From NCBI GenBank assembly GCA_003222245.1, contig QHVH01000032.1, positions 1 to 64,000 of the forward strand: DNA of 64,000 nucleotides, given 5' to 3'. This DNA is from Blastocatellia bacterium AA13. Its GTDB lineage: Bacteria; Acidobacteriota; Blastocatellia; UBA7656. The notes below the pieces were generated by a model that did no database searches, was not told the DNA's origin, and saw only the letters and a program-made list of their open reading frames with translations. Each line of letters opens with the position of its first letter. The first letter of the stretch is position 1. Positions 62,851 to 64,000 of the stretch are shown in pieces. The translations under genes were made by a program, and so were the position numbers.

Positions 62851-63400
62851 GTGAATGAAGTTAGACTGAACATTATTGATGCACGCGGCGCGGTTAATGG
62901 AATCGTGCATTGCGGTTTAGCCGAAGGAGCAATCGCTGCGCTATCGGCAGAACCTGAGACTATCACCGAATTGGAAACAGCAATCGAGCGATTCATAAGA
63001 CGGGGCGAGAATCTGGGCGGAGGATTCCAGTCCTTCAAACCGGGAGAGGACTTCGAGCAATGGGACCAGGGTACGGTGATTATCGATTTGGCGGTGCGCG
63101 TTATTGCAACCAGGTCGCTCTATTGCACGCTGAAAGGCCGGGGCGACGTTGAATACTACGACGGCGACCGCGCGCGCGACTGGCGTATGGGTGGCGTATT
63201 GTCTTCCAGAGGACTGGCTGCTCGTTCATAGCATCGAAGAGGGAGTTGAAGTCCGCGATGCGTTGGCTGAATACCTCGCTGGTCGTGAGAGACGCAGCGC
63301 CGAGCGCGCGGCAAATCAGCTTATCGATGTACGAGAGATTCTCTATGAAAGACCGATGATCCGATTCATTGCCGGCAAGGAGGACACTTCGATCACCTGA
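62851..63400 (+). pseudogene. Unknown gene frameshifted at a (CG)5 run
   Basis: A GTG-started frame (62851 on) encodes NEVRLNIIDARGAVNGIVHC and ETAIERFIRRGENLGGGFQS and reaches YYDGDRARDW, after which it ends at 63231 with low-quality sequence. The other frame continues sensibly from TGVWVAYCLPEDWLLVHSIE to a stop at 63400. The switch falls on the CG run at 63169-63178. Adding one CG restores a single protein of about 183 residues. I do not recognise the family. Phase variation, real decay or a sequencing error are all possible. Confidence 0.55.
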
Positions 63401-63889
63401 CGACAGTTGCTTCGCGCAAGAGATGGGAAAGAGTTTTATGACACTGTCGATTCTGCCGCTGTCAATTCGATCAGCCAAGAAAGCATCATCGGAACCAGAA
63501 ACGGTCCAGGTAGTCTGCGCAGCGACTTGCCCTCTCCGTTTAAGAGACGGCGCCTGAATGATTCCCTGCCTGCGACGGGCGCCTACTTGATCGATGGGAA
63601 TCGGACCGATTAATGATTAGGCATCGAAGACTCGCTTGGCGAAAGCCTATCAGAATCTTTCAGGCTGTTCTTGGCGCCCCACAAAAAGAAATGCGGCACG
63701 CGACTTAAGAGCGCCGCATATTTCGTCCTAATAGTAAGGAGGGCTTTTCGTTGAGGGCAGATTGACGCCTGTTATGATTCACGGGGGGTCTACTTTGGCT
63801 TGGCCAGCCCTGATCGTGAATATCGAGTTTCTCGCACGCAGTGACGCAGTACAAGTCTTAAAACCTGCGGTAAGTCGCCTGAGAACGTT
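63401..63889 (+). other. 489-bp region with a hairpin; no convincing gene
   Basis: A 68-codon frame (63407-63613) continues in phase after the stop at 63400 but has no family likeness or ribosome-binding site. ATGCGGC (63691-63697) and GCCGCAT (63713-63719) form a hairpin that could end transcription from upstream. Confidence 0.4.
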
Positions 63890-64000
63890 ATGACTAAGAC
63901 GCTACAGTTGCTGTTGGCTGCGTGTGTAGTTGCCTCAATTTCGTCCGATTTCCACTGGGCTGTAAGGTTGCGGCAAGATCGGTTGGTCGAGAAAAGCGAG
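63890..64000 (+). CDS. N-terminal fragment of an exported protein (runs off the window)
   Basis: ATG 63890 opens 37 codons to the window edge: MTKTLQLLLAACVVASISSD then charged residues. A short hydrophobic signal follows two basic or polar residues. No strong ribosome-binding site is visible, and the family cannot be told. Confidence 0.45.
   Translation, partial: MTKTLQLLLAACVVASISSDFHWAVRLRQDRLVEKSE

Noticed and set aside
63407-63613. 68-codon frame after the frameshifted gene
   Set aside because: In phase with the preceding stop, but without start signal or protein-like pattern.

Overview
The window looks like chromosomal DNA of a soil-type bacterium, most likely an Acidobacteriota (Blastocatellia-like) genome. 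This is an inference; no rRNA or other phylogenetic marker is present. The evidence is the mix of families: an Oar-like TonB-dependent receptor with an N-terminal carboxypeptidase-regulatory-like domain, a reaction-centre-type di-haem cytochrome c, a UPF0182 membrane protein, several secreted proteins built around a CarboxypepD_reg or TPR design, and a lexA2-imuA-imuB-dnaE2 mutagenesis cassette. Base composition looks moderately GC-rich throughout, with one clearly AT-richer island (44490-45311). I recognise no tRNA, rRNA or CRISPR array.

Layout. 1-5100: a partial secreted protein, a divergent-type SDR, a structured non-coding stretch with an orphan terminator, a secreted TPR protein and an S9 peptidase. 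5130-15654: a DNA-damage block with an unrecognised nuclease-like gene (minus strand) divergent from lexA2-imuA-imuB-dnaE2, followed by uvrA and a Nudix hydrolase. 16200-31922: mostly minus-strand housekeeping genes. These include YajQ, a CPBP protease and two PlsC acyltransferases. They also include a nearly complete DAP/lysine operon in the order M20 peptidase (dapE-like), asd, lysC, a secreted unknown, dapB, dapA, dapD. Thymidine kinase, gamma-glutamyltransferase and a cytochrome c lie upstream of it. 32043-36447: a tight carbamoyltransferase, NDP-sugar epimerase and TPR-GGDEF operon with three 14-bp iterons before its first gene.

36589-44074: an orphan PotB-type permease, a secreted JAMM/DUF4329-like protein, the large TonB-dependent receptor, and two tandem secreted paralogues, one carrying an extra Cys/His C-terminal domain. 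44490-45311: a discrete insertion with terminal inverted repeats and a 6-bp flanking direct repeat, holding a two-TM membrane-protein gene broken by a 10-bp tandem duplication. 45494-55702: UPF0182, an amidohydrolase-amidase-Tat protein operon, a patch of gene remnants (51500-52970), a VOC protein, and a large secreted beta-helix protein. 56268-64000: an APC permease with a USP tail, a CBS protein, a hemerythrin-like protein, a BON lipoprotein, a DppBC permease pair, a gene frameshifted at a (CG)5 run, and the start of another exported protein.

The most unusual items are the TIR-bounded element, the nuclease-like gene sharing a promoter region with an apparently leaderless, palindrome-controlled lexA2, the glycan/c-di-GMP operon with iterons, and the candidate orphan small RNA at 1308-1434.
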